Shown here one piece after another: positions 1-5,646 of a DNA stretch of 9,023 bases. The translations under genes and the position numbers were made by a program. Origin of the DNA: Chlamydiota bacterium (GTDB lineage: Bacteria; Chlamydiota; Chlamydiia; Chlamydiales; Simkaniaceae); contig JAJFMG010000191.1 of the NCBI GenBank assembly GCA_021772295.1, positions 1 through 9,023 on the forward strand. The letters are read 5' to 3'. The notes under the pieces are model-generated. The model was given only the letters and a program-made list of their open reading frames with translations, ran no database searches and was not told where the DNA came from. Position 1 is the first letter of the stretch, and each line of letters opens with the position of its first letter.

Positions 1-2
1 CG

Positions 3-731
3 ACAAAGACTCTCGGACTTACGCTAAACGGTGTACTCTCTGTTGTATTATTGCTTCTACCAGGCATGATTAACTTACCTACATTTTTCCGACATTCCAA
101 GTCGCAAGCCCACTCATACTTAGCAATTACTCTTATAACGATTGTTACATCACTTTTTCAGTATTTTACTCTTAGTGCAAGAATCCAATATTCGACAGAC
201 CTTCTAAGTATAAATCTCAGTGCGTTTATGCTGTGTATGTTTACAATTGTATCACTTGTAAGTATCAATATAGTAAATATCTATTTTGCAAGCGCTGCGT
301 TTGAATCAATTGCAAAAAGAGCATCTGAAAGTAAAGACTTAGCGATCTTTGGACTTGCTGGCACAGGTATTTTTGCCATTATTCAATCTCTTCCTCCCAT
401 GACTTTCATCTATTCTTGTATTAGCTGTTTTCTCAGCAGTCTTGTAATAGTCCTTCTTGTCGCGTTTTTAATTCGTCTCATCGTTTCTCACAGGCCAAGA
501 ACTTTTGAAAAAGCCCTCAATAATTTATGTTGGTTTGCAGGTTGTATAGCTTCTCTAATACAGCTGATTAATAATCCAGAAAATTTAACACGCGCTGTGC
601 TTTCTGCTGTAGGTTATAGCTCATTTGCATATCTGCTTGTGATCTTTATCGAAGAAACCCTATGGTCATATCAACATTCTTCTTTAAAAAAAGAAAAAAT
701 TAATCCCCCCCCAAACTCTAAATTATTCTAA
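3..731 (+). CDS. NCS1/cytosine-permease-like transporter, C-terminal part (5' end outside window)
   Basis: This is an integral membrane permease, probably a sodium- or proton-coupled importer of a nucleobase-like compound. The frame is open back to the window edge, so the TTG at 51 is only a codon and the true start lies to the left. Aligned by eye with the neighbouring 412-residue paralogue, about 174 N-terminal residues are missing. The visible part begins in a hydrophobic segment and then carries NLPTFFRH (visible residues 24-31), the NCS1-type loop also seen as NVPTFTRH in the neighbour. Further matches are SINIVNIYFASA, the basic loop SHRPRTF, and FIEETLWS near the end. About six to seven membrane segments remain. 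The protein ends in a Lys-rich tail with three prolines encoded by a run of eight C. The substrate cannot be told from sequence. Family is fairly sure; function within it is not. Confidence 0.8.
   Translation, partial: TKTLGLTLNGVLSVVLLLLPGMINLPTFFRHSKSQAHSYLAITLITIVTSLFQYFTLSARIQYSTDLLSINLSAFMLCMFTIVSLVSINIVNIYFASAAFESIAKRASESKDLAIFGLAGTGIFAIIQSLPPMTFIYSCISCFLSSLVIVLLVAFLIRLIVSHRPRTFEKALNNLCWFAGCIASLIQLINNPENLTRAVLSAVGYSSFAYLLVIFIEETLWSYQHSSLKKEKINPPPNSKLF
705..712 (+). repeat. Homopolymer run of eight C inside the permease tail
   Basis: Eight consecutive C encode most of the Pro-Pro-Pro in the cytoplasmic tail of the left-edge permease. Such runs are rare in AT-rich DNA and prone to slippage. 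Gain of one C would end the protein a few codons later. Loss of one C would read on past the normal stop for roughly 35 codons, antisense to the neighbouring gene. Only the tail would change, so an effect on transport is unlikely. No regulatory role is shown. Confidence 0.6.
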
Positions 732-1961
732 ATTCTTTATTGACCAAACTGTTTCTTCAACAAAGAAAAGAACCAAAAACGCTAAAAGAATTGTAAAGAT
801 ACCTACAAGCAATGATTCATGAGAATTGTAATCTCTAAAGAACTGGAACCATGAAGCTACCATTAATCCCACGAGCCAACATACGCTATTCCAAAACTTG
901 ATAAATGATCTTGGTCTATGTTTAACTATAATTCTAATCAGCGCATTTACAATTAAAACTACACCGAGATTTACAATCAGAATTGTTAAAAAATTTTCAG
1001 TTATACCTACCGGAGACCCCCAAAAACCTGAAGAAAGTGGATAGAATAAAAACACTGCCATTCCTAACAAACTAATAATAGGATATTTATATCTTCCATT
1101 CAACTTAAGGAAAATTGCGTCCCAACCCGCAGAAGAAAAATATACATTGATAAGATTTATCGACAAAAATGAGGTTAGTATCAGAAGCCCCACTAAAAAA
1201 TCATTCAGAACACTACCAACGCCAAAAAAATTATGGTTACCACTCAATAAATAATCAATCCTAACAATCATCATTGAAATTTGAAAAATAGTGTGTAAAA
1301 TTGCCATAATTGATAACGCTAAATAAGCATCTGCCTTGCTTTCACAATGTCTAGTAAATGTAGGAACGTTCATGTAACCCGCTAACCAAGAATATATTAT
1401 TGTAATTAGTCCAAAATATGAAAATGAGTATTGAGTTTCGAACAATATATCTTTAGAAGAATGGAACAAACTAAAAATTGTAATTAATATAAGTATCGGA
1501 AATCCAATTAGCCCAACCCACTTGATTGATTTTATACCACCAATACTTAATATAGTAATTAATACCCCTAGAATTACTCCTATTTTTAACCCATAAATAT
1601 TGTGTTCTCCTAGAGAAAATATATTCAAAAATAAAACTACAGCACTTTGCATCTGAAAAACATACCAAATTATACATGCTGGAATTAAGATAACTGCTGC
1701 TAATAGTCCTGTTTTATTTCCAAGATATCCCTTAATATTCTGAATTGCATCATTTTTTTGTTTTGCCATCGATACTATTGAAAGACCAATCAACCAAAGA
1801 ACCAGATTTCCAATTAGCGATACAACTATAGCTGATCCCATACCGATACTCTGCACAAGCTGAGATCCAACTACCATTGATGTTATTCCCAAGGAAGTGC
1901 CTAGAATAATTCCTAATTGAATAGGACCGAGCTTATTTTCAATCAAATTTGAGCTAGACAA
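723..1961 (-). CDS. NCS1/cytosine-permease-like transporter, complete
   Basis: This 412-residue permease has about twelve hydrophobic segments (roughly 14-33, 39-60, 87-112, 125-146, 148-166, 181-200, 214-233, 253-276, 292-310, 320-345, 357-375, 384-402), the usual length and topology of the NCS1 family. W99 and Q103 in segment 3 form a W-x3-Q pair, matching by position the substrate-contacting Trp and Gln of NCS1 transporters such as Mhp1. The loop NVPTFTRHCESKADAYLA (198-215) corresponds to the family's conserved D/P-x-x-R-x-x-x-S/A region. SINLINVYFSSAGWDAI (267-283) matches the Asn-rich segment 8. The start is a TTG, supported by AGAAGAG at 1968-1974 six bases upstream; the next Met is residue 29, inside a membrane segment. 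It is a close paralogue of the left-edge permease and converges on it with 9 bp of shared coding sequence. Likely a nucleobase or nucleobase-like importer; the substrate is not determined. Confidence 0.85.
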   Translation of the reverse strand: MSSSNLIENKLGPIQLGIILGTSLGITSMVVGSQLVQSIGMGSAIVVSLIGNLVLWLIGLSIVSMAKQKNDAIQNIKGYLGNKTGLLAAVILIPACIIWYVFQMQSAVVLFLNIFSLGEHNIYGLKIGVILGVLITILSIGGIKSIKWVGLIGFPILILITIFSLFHSSKDILFETQYSFSYFGLITIIYSWLAGYMNVPTFTRHCESKADAYLALSIMAILHTIFQISMMIVRIDYLLSGNHNFFGVGSVLNDFLVGLLILTSFLSINLINVYFSSAGWDAIFLKLNGRYKYPIISLLGMAVFLFYPLSSGFWGSPVGITENFLTILIVNLGVVLIVNALIRIIVKHRPRSFIKFWNSVCWLVGLMVASWFQFFRDYNSHESLLVGIFTILLAFLVLFFVEETVWSIKNLE

Positions 1962-1984
1962 TCTTATCTCTTCTATATCATCGG

Positions 1985-2014
1985 AATATATACTAATACC
2001 ACACTAGGTGCTAA
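1985..2014 (-). promoter_or_regulatory. Possible promoter of the 412-residue permease
   Basis: Reading the - strand, TTAGCA and TATATT are separated by 18 bases and lie just upstream of the AGAAGAG ribosome binding site. The -10 box matches consensus in five of six positions, the -35 box in only four. In AT-rich DNA such matches are common, so this is a candidate only. Confidence 0.3.
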
Positions 2015-2072
2015 TAAGACTCATATCAAAAAATATCAAATAAATAAACAATTAAACTTACATACACTGAAA

Positions 2073-3311
2073 CTAGTGTTTTAGAGAATTTCTGATAGAA
2101 TCACAATAGGAGTGAACAAGAAAAAATAAATTTGGATTTTCTAGAGTACATCCCCTCATAATAGCTAGAGATTTATAATACTCAAAAAGTTTGCAGTCTA
2201 AGGCCTCAAAAATTTTGTCATTATTTGAGTCAGGATATTGACGATGAGCAGCTGAGTACGTTAAAATAAGATCTTTAAGATCAAACTTCTTAAATTCAAC
2301 ATCCCAGGTGATAAAATCAGATTTATCTCTACAAACACTACCATGTATTACAAGTGCTGGAGTATCTAGGTCATAATTAGTAACATTTACTGGCAGATAT
2401 TTTCCATTTTTTACGCTAAAAATGTGGGTAGATTTGTCATGTAGAGAGTAGTTATTATCTACTTCTAATTTTTCGACATGTAATACTATTGGCATGGAAG
2501 AGGAAATTGAGTAATAGGTCAATACTAAGGTATACCAAAAACACGGCAAACATGAAAGGTGTCCAAATAAATTATGTGATACAACATAATTATTTGATAC
2601 CATCTCAACAACTGAATCAGGTAAAGGCAATAAGACTGAAAGATCTTGAATAAATCGAACAGATATTTCCGAAATAATTTTTCTAAGTTCTTTTGTGAGA
2701 TCTCTAGCAAATGTAGAACCAACCATACTAAGATTCTTTACAAGTTTAGTATCCGTTTTTTCATTTCTAACTACTTTTTTTTCAGGATTTGAGGGCAGCA
2801 AAACTCTGACTGTTGTTAGAATGTATGAACAAACTAGAAATTTCTCTAAATGACTTAAGTTGTGGTGGAGTTCGTTCTGATTCAAAAAATCACATAAAGT
2901 AACACTCAAATTCCTATGCTCAGGTGACATCAAATAAAAATTAATTTTACTAAGTAATATTTCTACTTTATCTAATATCTTTTCTGCATCTAAATTATTT
3001 GTTGAAATTATTGACCAAAGAAGAGAAGCGCGTATTTGACAAGAATTTTCACCCACCAAAGAGTCAAACCTAAAGTAATTACCCAGAAGATATTCTTGCA
3101 TAGCTTTGGATAAAGATACCAATAGTAATCTGTATTCTTTCAAGCCATCTTCAAGTTTCTGATGTCGTTTTTTTTCTATTTGATACGGAAATAAGGACGT
3201 CAACCTTGTATGAGGCATATTGGCGTACTGATTCATAAGTTTGATACTGACTGAATCCTGTGATTGAGAACAAACTATGCCTAAATCAAGCAACCGGTTT
3301 TCTGAGCCCAT
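2073..3311 (-). CDS. Protein of unknown function, 412 residues
   Basis: I do not recognise this protein. An in-frame TTG at 3365 would give 430 residues, but that codon lies inside the -35 box of a strong promoter. The ATG at 3311 has AAGGGG five bases upstream and is chosen instead. There is no signal peptide, nucleotide-binding motif or repeat that I can see. The N-terminal half (about 45-170) is rich in predicted helix with charged stretches. A hydrophobic segment at about 249-274 (LFGHLSCLPCFWYTLVLTYY region) could be one membrane span or a buried core. The C-terminal third looks beta-rich and ends in a helical, Cys-containing tail. It is soluble or only weakly membrane-attached by appearance. 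It sits between two NCS1-like permeases in the same direction but has its own promoter. It may be a lineage-specific protein. Base composition looks more AT-rich than the right half of the window. Confidence 0.75.
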   Translation of the reverse strand: MGSENRLLDLGIVCSQSQDSVSIKLMNQYANMPHTRLTSLFPYQIEKKRHQKLEDGLKEYRLLLVSLSKAMQEYLLGNYFRFDSLVGENSCQIRASLLWSIISTNNLDAEKILDKVEILLSKINFYLMSPEHRNLSVTLCDFLNQNELHHNLSHLEKFLVCSYILTTVRVLLPSNPEKKVVRNEKTDTKLVKNLSMVGSTFARDLTKELRKIISEISVRFIQDLSVLLPLPDSVVEMVSNNYVVSHNLFGHLSCLPCFWYTLVLTYYSISSSMPIVLHVEKLEVDNNYSLHDKSTHIFSVKNGKYLPVNVTNYDLDTPALVIHGSVCRDKSDFITWDVEFKKFDLKDLILTYSAAHRQYPDSNNDKIFEALDCKLFEYYKSLAIMRGCTLENPNLFFLVHSYCDSIRNSLKH

Positions 3312-3316
3312 AAAAA

Positions 3317-3322
3317 CCCCTT
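3317..3322 (-). promoter_or_regulatory. Ribosome binding site deciding the start of the 412-residue unknown protein
   Basis: AAGGGG lies five bases before the ATG at 3311. This favours that ATG over the upstream in-frame TTG at 3365. Confidence 0.65.
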
Positions 3323-3336
3323 GCGGTTTAGCGTAA

Positions 3337-3365
3337 ATATTATCACAAAAAAATAATTTTGTCAA
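3337..3365 (-). promoter_or_regulatory. Strong sigma70-type promoter of the unknown gene
   Basis: On the - strand TTGACA (3365-3360) is followed after 17 bases by TAATAT (3342-3337); GATAAT overlaps it with a 15-base spacer. The -35 box is a perfect consensus match. Transcription would begin near 3330, leaving a leader of roughly 20 bases that contains just the ribosome binding site. A short inverted pair GGGAA/TTCCC (3366-3382) abuts the -35 box on its upstream side; whether it binds anything is unknown. Confidence 0.7.
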
Positions 3366-3486
3366 GGGAAACTTACATTCCCCCCAATATTTACATGATT
3401 ATAGATAAGTAGCAACCAACCAAGTGTCTTCATTTTATCAATTCAATTCAATTAAATCAATACATTAACTATGTGATACTAATAAA

Positions 3487-4752
3487 TTAAATACGTATAA
3501 ACTTAAAAAATGTATTTAAAGCAATAATACCTATTGCCAAAAAAAGACTTACAAGCAAAACAGATTGATTTAACAATAAAATATTTGAATATTGCCCGAT
3601 ATTTAAAATCGTTGGTGTTAACCAGGCCAGAAAATAAGTTGTTCGATCTACTCGATCCAGGTGCCTTTTTGTAATTAGATGCACAAAATACCCTAATATA
3701 AACACAAAACTGAGGTTTACAAGGGCTGCATTGGTTATATTGAGCAAGAAAGCCATTGAGAACTCTCCTGTCACAGAGATAAAAACAAGGGTAAGTAAGA
3801 ACCCAAGTATCAGATATTCCTTCTTCCCGACAAGCGCTGTAGGCGCAAAAAGCTCCCAACCTACTGACGCAGAGTAGACATTGGATACATTGCTGCAAAT
3901 GGAGGAAAAAGCCACAAGAGCCACAAATGCAAATTTCAGTAACTCACTACATACTACGTCATTACCAGCTGTTGGAATACCCCCAACAGAATGAATCATA
4001 GCCCCTAAGAATAAACCTCCAACCCCAATAGCTAAGCTTGTTAACTGCAACATAGTAAGCCCAAACATTGCATCCTTCCACGATCTACTATGGCGAAAAA
4101 AAGTAGGCAGATCTGCAGTAATTGCTAGGTTTATCCCAAGAACAAAGGGAAGCATAGAAAGAGATAATGCGCTATGGGCTATAAATGTCCCATTAGATGG
4201 CGCCGCAATCAATAGAATTACGAAGGAAACCAAAATAAGAGGCAGGGCAACCATACATAACCATCTTAATGCCACCATCCCCTGCGCACAGAAAATCGTG
4301 CTTATAATGCCTATAATAACACTGATCTGCAAAAAAGGATCAATGCCTGGCCCTTCATTGATCGGGAATAGTGAAGTCAAGGAGCTACTTACAATTGTGG
4401 TCTCTTCTACAAAAAGAGCTGTGGTAGACAGAAGCAAAAGAGCAGCTATAAGATAAATTCCCCATTTACCAAGTCCCCAAATACTCCCAAAATAATCCTC
4501 TGCAATATCCATTACGCTCTTTCTGCCATGATAACTCATAGCAATAAGACCGTACCTGATAATCCATAGAATGAAGTTCGCAATTAAAAGAATGATAATA
4601 GAGTTGAATAGACTAGTCTTCTGCGCAAGCACTATACTTGCAAAAAGTACAGGAAGACTAGTTACACCTGTTAGCTGGATAAAAGCTAGTTGCCAAAAGG
4701 ACTGCTTTGTATCTGGAAATACATGACTATGCTCTTGCGTATTTGTACTCAT
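3487..4752 (-). CDS. NCS1/cytosine-permease-like transporter, divergent paralogue
   Basis: With the ATG at 4752 this is a 421-residue permease of about twelve membrane segments (roughly 20-41, 49-71, 95-115, 140-157, 161-184, 197-213, 231-255, 273-294, 313-334, 336-359, 371-387, 393-413). It shares DLPTFFRHSRSWKDAM (214-229) and SNVSNVYSASVGWELFA with the two other permeases in the window, which places it in the same family. It lacks the W-x3-Q pair of the 412-residue paralogue: segment 3 has small and hydrophobic residues followed by FVEETT, so the substrate is probably different. Longer starts (TTG 4785, ATG 4779) exist, but 4785 would sit at the inferred transcription start and neither has a Shine-Dalgarno sequence. 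The sequence before the chosen ATG is only a weak match (AGCGAG). No clear terminator follows the stop. Membrane importer of unknown substrate. Confidence 0.8.
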   Translation of the reverse strand: MSTNTQEHSHVFPDTKQSFWQLAFIQLTGVTSLPVLFASIVLAQKTSLFNSIIILLIANFILWIIRYGLIAMSYHGRKSVMDIAEDYFGSIWGLGKWGIYLIAALLLLSTTALFVEETTIVSSSLTSLFPINEGPGIDPFLQISVIIGIISTIFCAQGMVALRWLCMVALPLILVSFVILLIAAPSNGTFIAHSALSLSMLPFVLGINLAITADLPTFFRHSRSWKDAMFGLTMLQLTSLAIGVGGLFLGAMIHSVGGIPTAGNDVVCSELLKFAFVALVAFSSICSNVSNVYSASVGWELFAPTALVGKKEYLILGFLLTLVFISVTGEFSMAFLLNITNAALVNLSFVFILGYFVHLITKRHLDRVDRTTYFLAWLTPTILNIGQYSNILLLNQSVLLVSLFLAIGIIALNTFFKFIRI

Positions 4753-4792
4753 TTTCAAACTCGCTGCGTTATACCACATATGCAATAAATGA

Positions 4793-4801
4793 GTTATATC
4801 A
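4793..4801 (-). promoter_or_regulatory. Extended -10 element of the divergent permease gene
   Basis: On the - strand the sequence TGATATAAC carries the TGn extension followed by TATAAC. No good -35 box is present at 16-18 bases, as is often tolerated with an extended -10. It would start transcription near 4786, about 34 bases before the chosen ATG at 4752. Confidence 0.4.
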
Positions 4802-4806
4802 GCAAG

Positions 4807-4920
4807 TTACTTATTGCCGTTTGAAAAGGCATGCCCTTTTACGGTTATGATGAATCCAATATCTGAGTGCATTGAATATGAGCTTTCTTCTGACTAAAGC
4901 CGCTTAAGCAACTTTATCTA
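4807..4920 (-). pseudogene. Possible lost C-terminal extension of the F-box gene
   Basis: Directly after the TAG that ends the F-box gene (4918-4920) the same frame reads IKLLKRL, then a TAG (4894-4896), then 28 sense codons (SEESSYSM... to ...SNGNK) before TAA at 4807-4809. ELQKA followed by IKLLKRL would make a natural amphipathic helix if the first stop were once a sense codon. The later part is less convincing and overlaps the hairpin at 4817-4844. No protein match is known to me. This is a weak reading, given so that it can be compared with longer homologues. Confidence 0.25.
4817..4844. other. Hairpin-forming inverted repeat between the F-box and permease genes
   Basis: CCGT and ACGG flank AAAAGGC and GCCCTTTT around a two-base centre. 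The pairing has a three-base and a one-base interruption. It lies about 75 bases past the F-box gene's stop and before the next promoter on the - strand. No T run follows on either strand, so it is not a standard intrinsic terminator. It could still slow transcription or protect the 3' end of the F-box transcript. Confidence 0.4.
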
Positions 4921-5172
4921 AGCCTTCTGTAATTCTATATCGTTTATAGTTGGACAGTTGTCTTTGCCTTTATAAATGCCACTCTGTGAATAATCCGCTT
5001 TAAGTAATTTACTCCACAAATACCCATCATTGGAAAATACATTCCACAATCTACTTACACGAGCTGTGGCACCCAAATCCTTTGCAGAAAGACGAGAAAA
5101 TATTTTAATACCTAATTCTGCTGGGAAAAAGGCAATTGGATCCTGCGTCCCAGATTCTATAGTAGCAGCCAT
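4918..5172 (-). CDS. Small F-box domain protein
   Basis: This 84-residue protein is mostly one F-box (about 14-56): FPAELGIKIFSRLSAKDLG, then ARVSRLWNVFS and the closing LWSKLL, all in the order and spacing of eukaryotic F-boxes. In eukaryotes the F-box binds Skp1 and brings substrates to SCF ubiquitin ligases. Bacterial F-box proteins are known from Legionella and from amoeba-associated chlamydiae, where they are secreted or suspected effectors. Here there is no substrate-binding repeat after the F-box; only about 28 residues follow, ending in IELQKA. The ATG is well supported by AGAGGG (5178-5183) five bases upstream. No export signal is visible. Past the stop the same frame continues as plausible protein with one further stop, so the present gene may be a shortened form of a longer one. 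Domain call is strong; role in host ubiquitin pathways is inference. Confidence 0.85.
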   Translation of the reverse strand: MAATIESGTQDPIAFFPAELGIKIFSRLSAKDLGATARVSRLWNVFSNDGYLWSKLLKADYSQSGIYKGKDNCPTINDIELQKA

Positions 5173-5177
5173 AGAAA

Positions 5178-5183
5178 CCCTCT
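5178..5183 (-). promoter_or_regulatory. Ribosome binding site of the F-box gene
   Basis: AGAGGG lies five bases before the ATG at 5172, a near-ideal spacing. It fixes the start and indicates active translation. Confidence 0.65.
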
Positions 5184-5203
5184 TGTTATTGTTAATTAAA
5201 TTA

Positions 5204-5233
5204 ATTATAACAAATTTTAAATAAAAAAATCAA
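5204..5233 (-). promoter_or_regulatory. Promoter of the F-box gene
   Basis: On the - strand a perfect TATAAT (5209-5204) is preceded by TG at the extended -10 position. TTGATT lies 18 bases upstream at about 5228-5233. Transcription would start near 5197, giving a leader of about 25 bases. An imperfect palindrome at 5191-5211 (GTTAATT... with AATTATAAC) covers the -10 box and the start site, where a repressor could act, though AT-rich palindromes arise easily by chance. Confidence 0.6.
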
Positions 5234-5271
5234 CTTAACTAAATAAAAAAAACTAACAAAGATCAGCTTAA

Positions 5272-5553
5272 GGACAGTTAATTACTAAGGCCATTGGATT
5301 GCAATTAGTTAATTACACCCTTAAAGCCTATGTAAATCACTCAAAAAATGCGGAAGTAGGTTTACTGCTGAAACTGATGCAGGATTTTGGGCATCTAACA
5401 ATCGATTACACAGTTTGAATTGCATATATGTAGCTATTGCTTGTGGCAAACATCCAATGCAGATGCAAACTTAAAGCTACCTGAAAACCAAGTCTAAATG
5501 AGCTTGAAATGCAAACTTCCGATATCTTTGGGAATTATGTAGCTCTGCGCCGG
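5272..5553 (+). pseudogene. Probable decayed gene, fragments in several frames
   Basis: This gene-free interval is less AT-rich than the flanking spacer and reads like protein in pieces. From 5272 to 5418 one frame gives 48 codons with natural composition (GQLITKAIGLQLVNYTLKAY, then NHSKNAEVGLLLKLMQDFGH, then LTIDYTV and a stop). A second frame from 5415 gives NCIYVAIACGKHPMQMQT. The first frame resumes at 5485 with KPSLNELEMQTSDIFGNYVA and ends in LRRVLKL at a stop. MQT and YVA recur, as do the 10-mer ATGCAAACTT (5463, 5509) and the 9-mer TATGTAGCT (5427, 5536), which suggests a repeat-containing protein. There is no start codon with a ribosome binding site and no family I can name. The frame jumps suggest inactivation by indels rather than a working small gene. 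Confidence 0.35.
5276..5316. repeat. Two copies of a 10-bp direct repeat, 31 bp apart
   Basis: AGTTAATTAC occurs at 5276-5285 and 5307-5316. The 31-bp spacing is close to three helical turns, so one protein dimer could contact both on the same DNA face. It lies within the probable decayed gene, and a 10-mer of this composition could repeat by chance. Confidence 0.3.
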
Positions 5554-5567
5554 GTACTGAAACTGTG

Positions 5568-5588
5568 AAAGATAAAAGTTCTATCTTT
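5568..5588. other. AT-rich hairpin upstream of the LOG-domain gene
   Basis: AAAGATA and TATCTTT pair perfectly across a seven-base loop, and the second arm runs into a five-T stretch. With only one G-C pair per arm of seven the stem is weak. It could end transcripts from the decayed region before the LOG gene, or be chance. Confidence 0.25.
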
Positions 5589-5594
5589 TTCCAT

Positions 5595-5623
5595 TTAAGA
5601 TCAATTCCCGTATTTGCTATAGG
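5595..5623 (+). promoter_or_regulatory. Possible promoter of the LOG-domain gene
   Basis: TTAAGA and TATAGG lie 17 bases apart, with TG at the extended -10 position. Each hexamer matches consensus in four of six positions. Transcription would begin near 5630, leaving a leader under 20 bases with no clear ribosome binding site before the ATG at 5647. Confidence 0.3.
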
Positions 5624-5646
5624 TAAAAGAAAAAACCACCTTTTCT

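Noticed and set aside
51..53. TTG as the start of the left-edge permease
   Set aside because: The frame is open upstream to the edge with family-like sequence, and the protein would begin inside a membrane segment.
2064..2079. ACACT/AGTGT hairpin as terminator of the orphan gene
   Set aside because: The stem is only five pairs, overlaps the stop codon and is not followed by a T run.
3312..3365. Upstream TTG start of the orphan protein
   Set aside because: The TTG is part of the -35 box, would precede the transcription start, and has no fitting ribosome binding site; the ATG at 3311 does.
4753..4785. Longer starts of the divergent permease (TTG 4785, ATG 4779)
   Set aside because: They lie at or just after the inferred transcription start and have no Shine-Dalgarno sequence; the ATG at 4752 gives a normal NCS1 N-terminus.
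5030..5224. Open reading frame antisense to the F-box gene
   Set aside because: It covers the F-box coding region and promoter on the other strand, and the F-box reading is clearly the real one.
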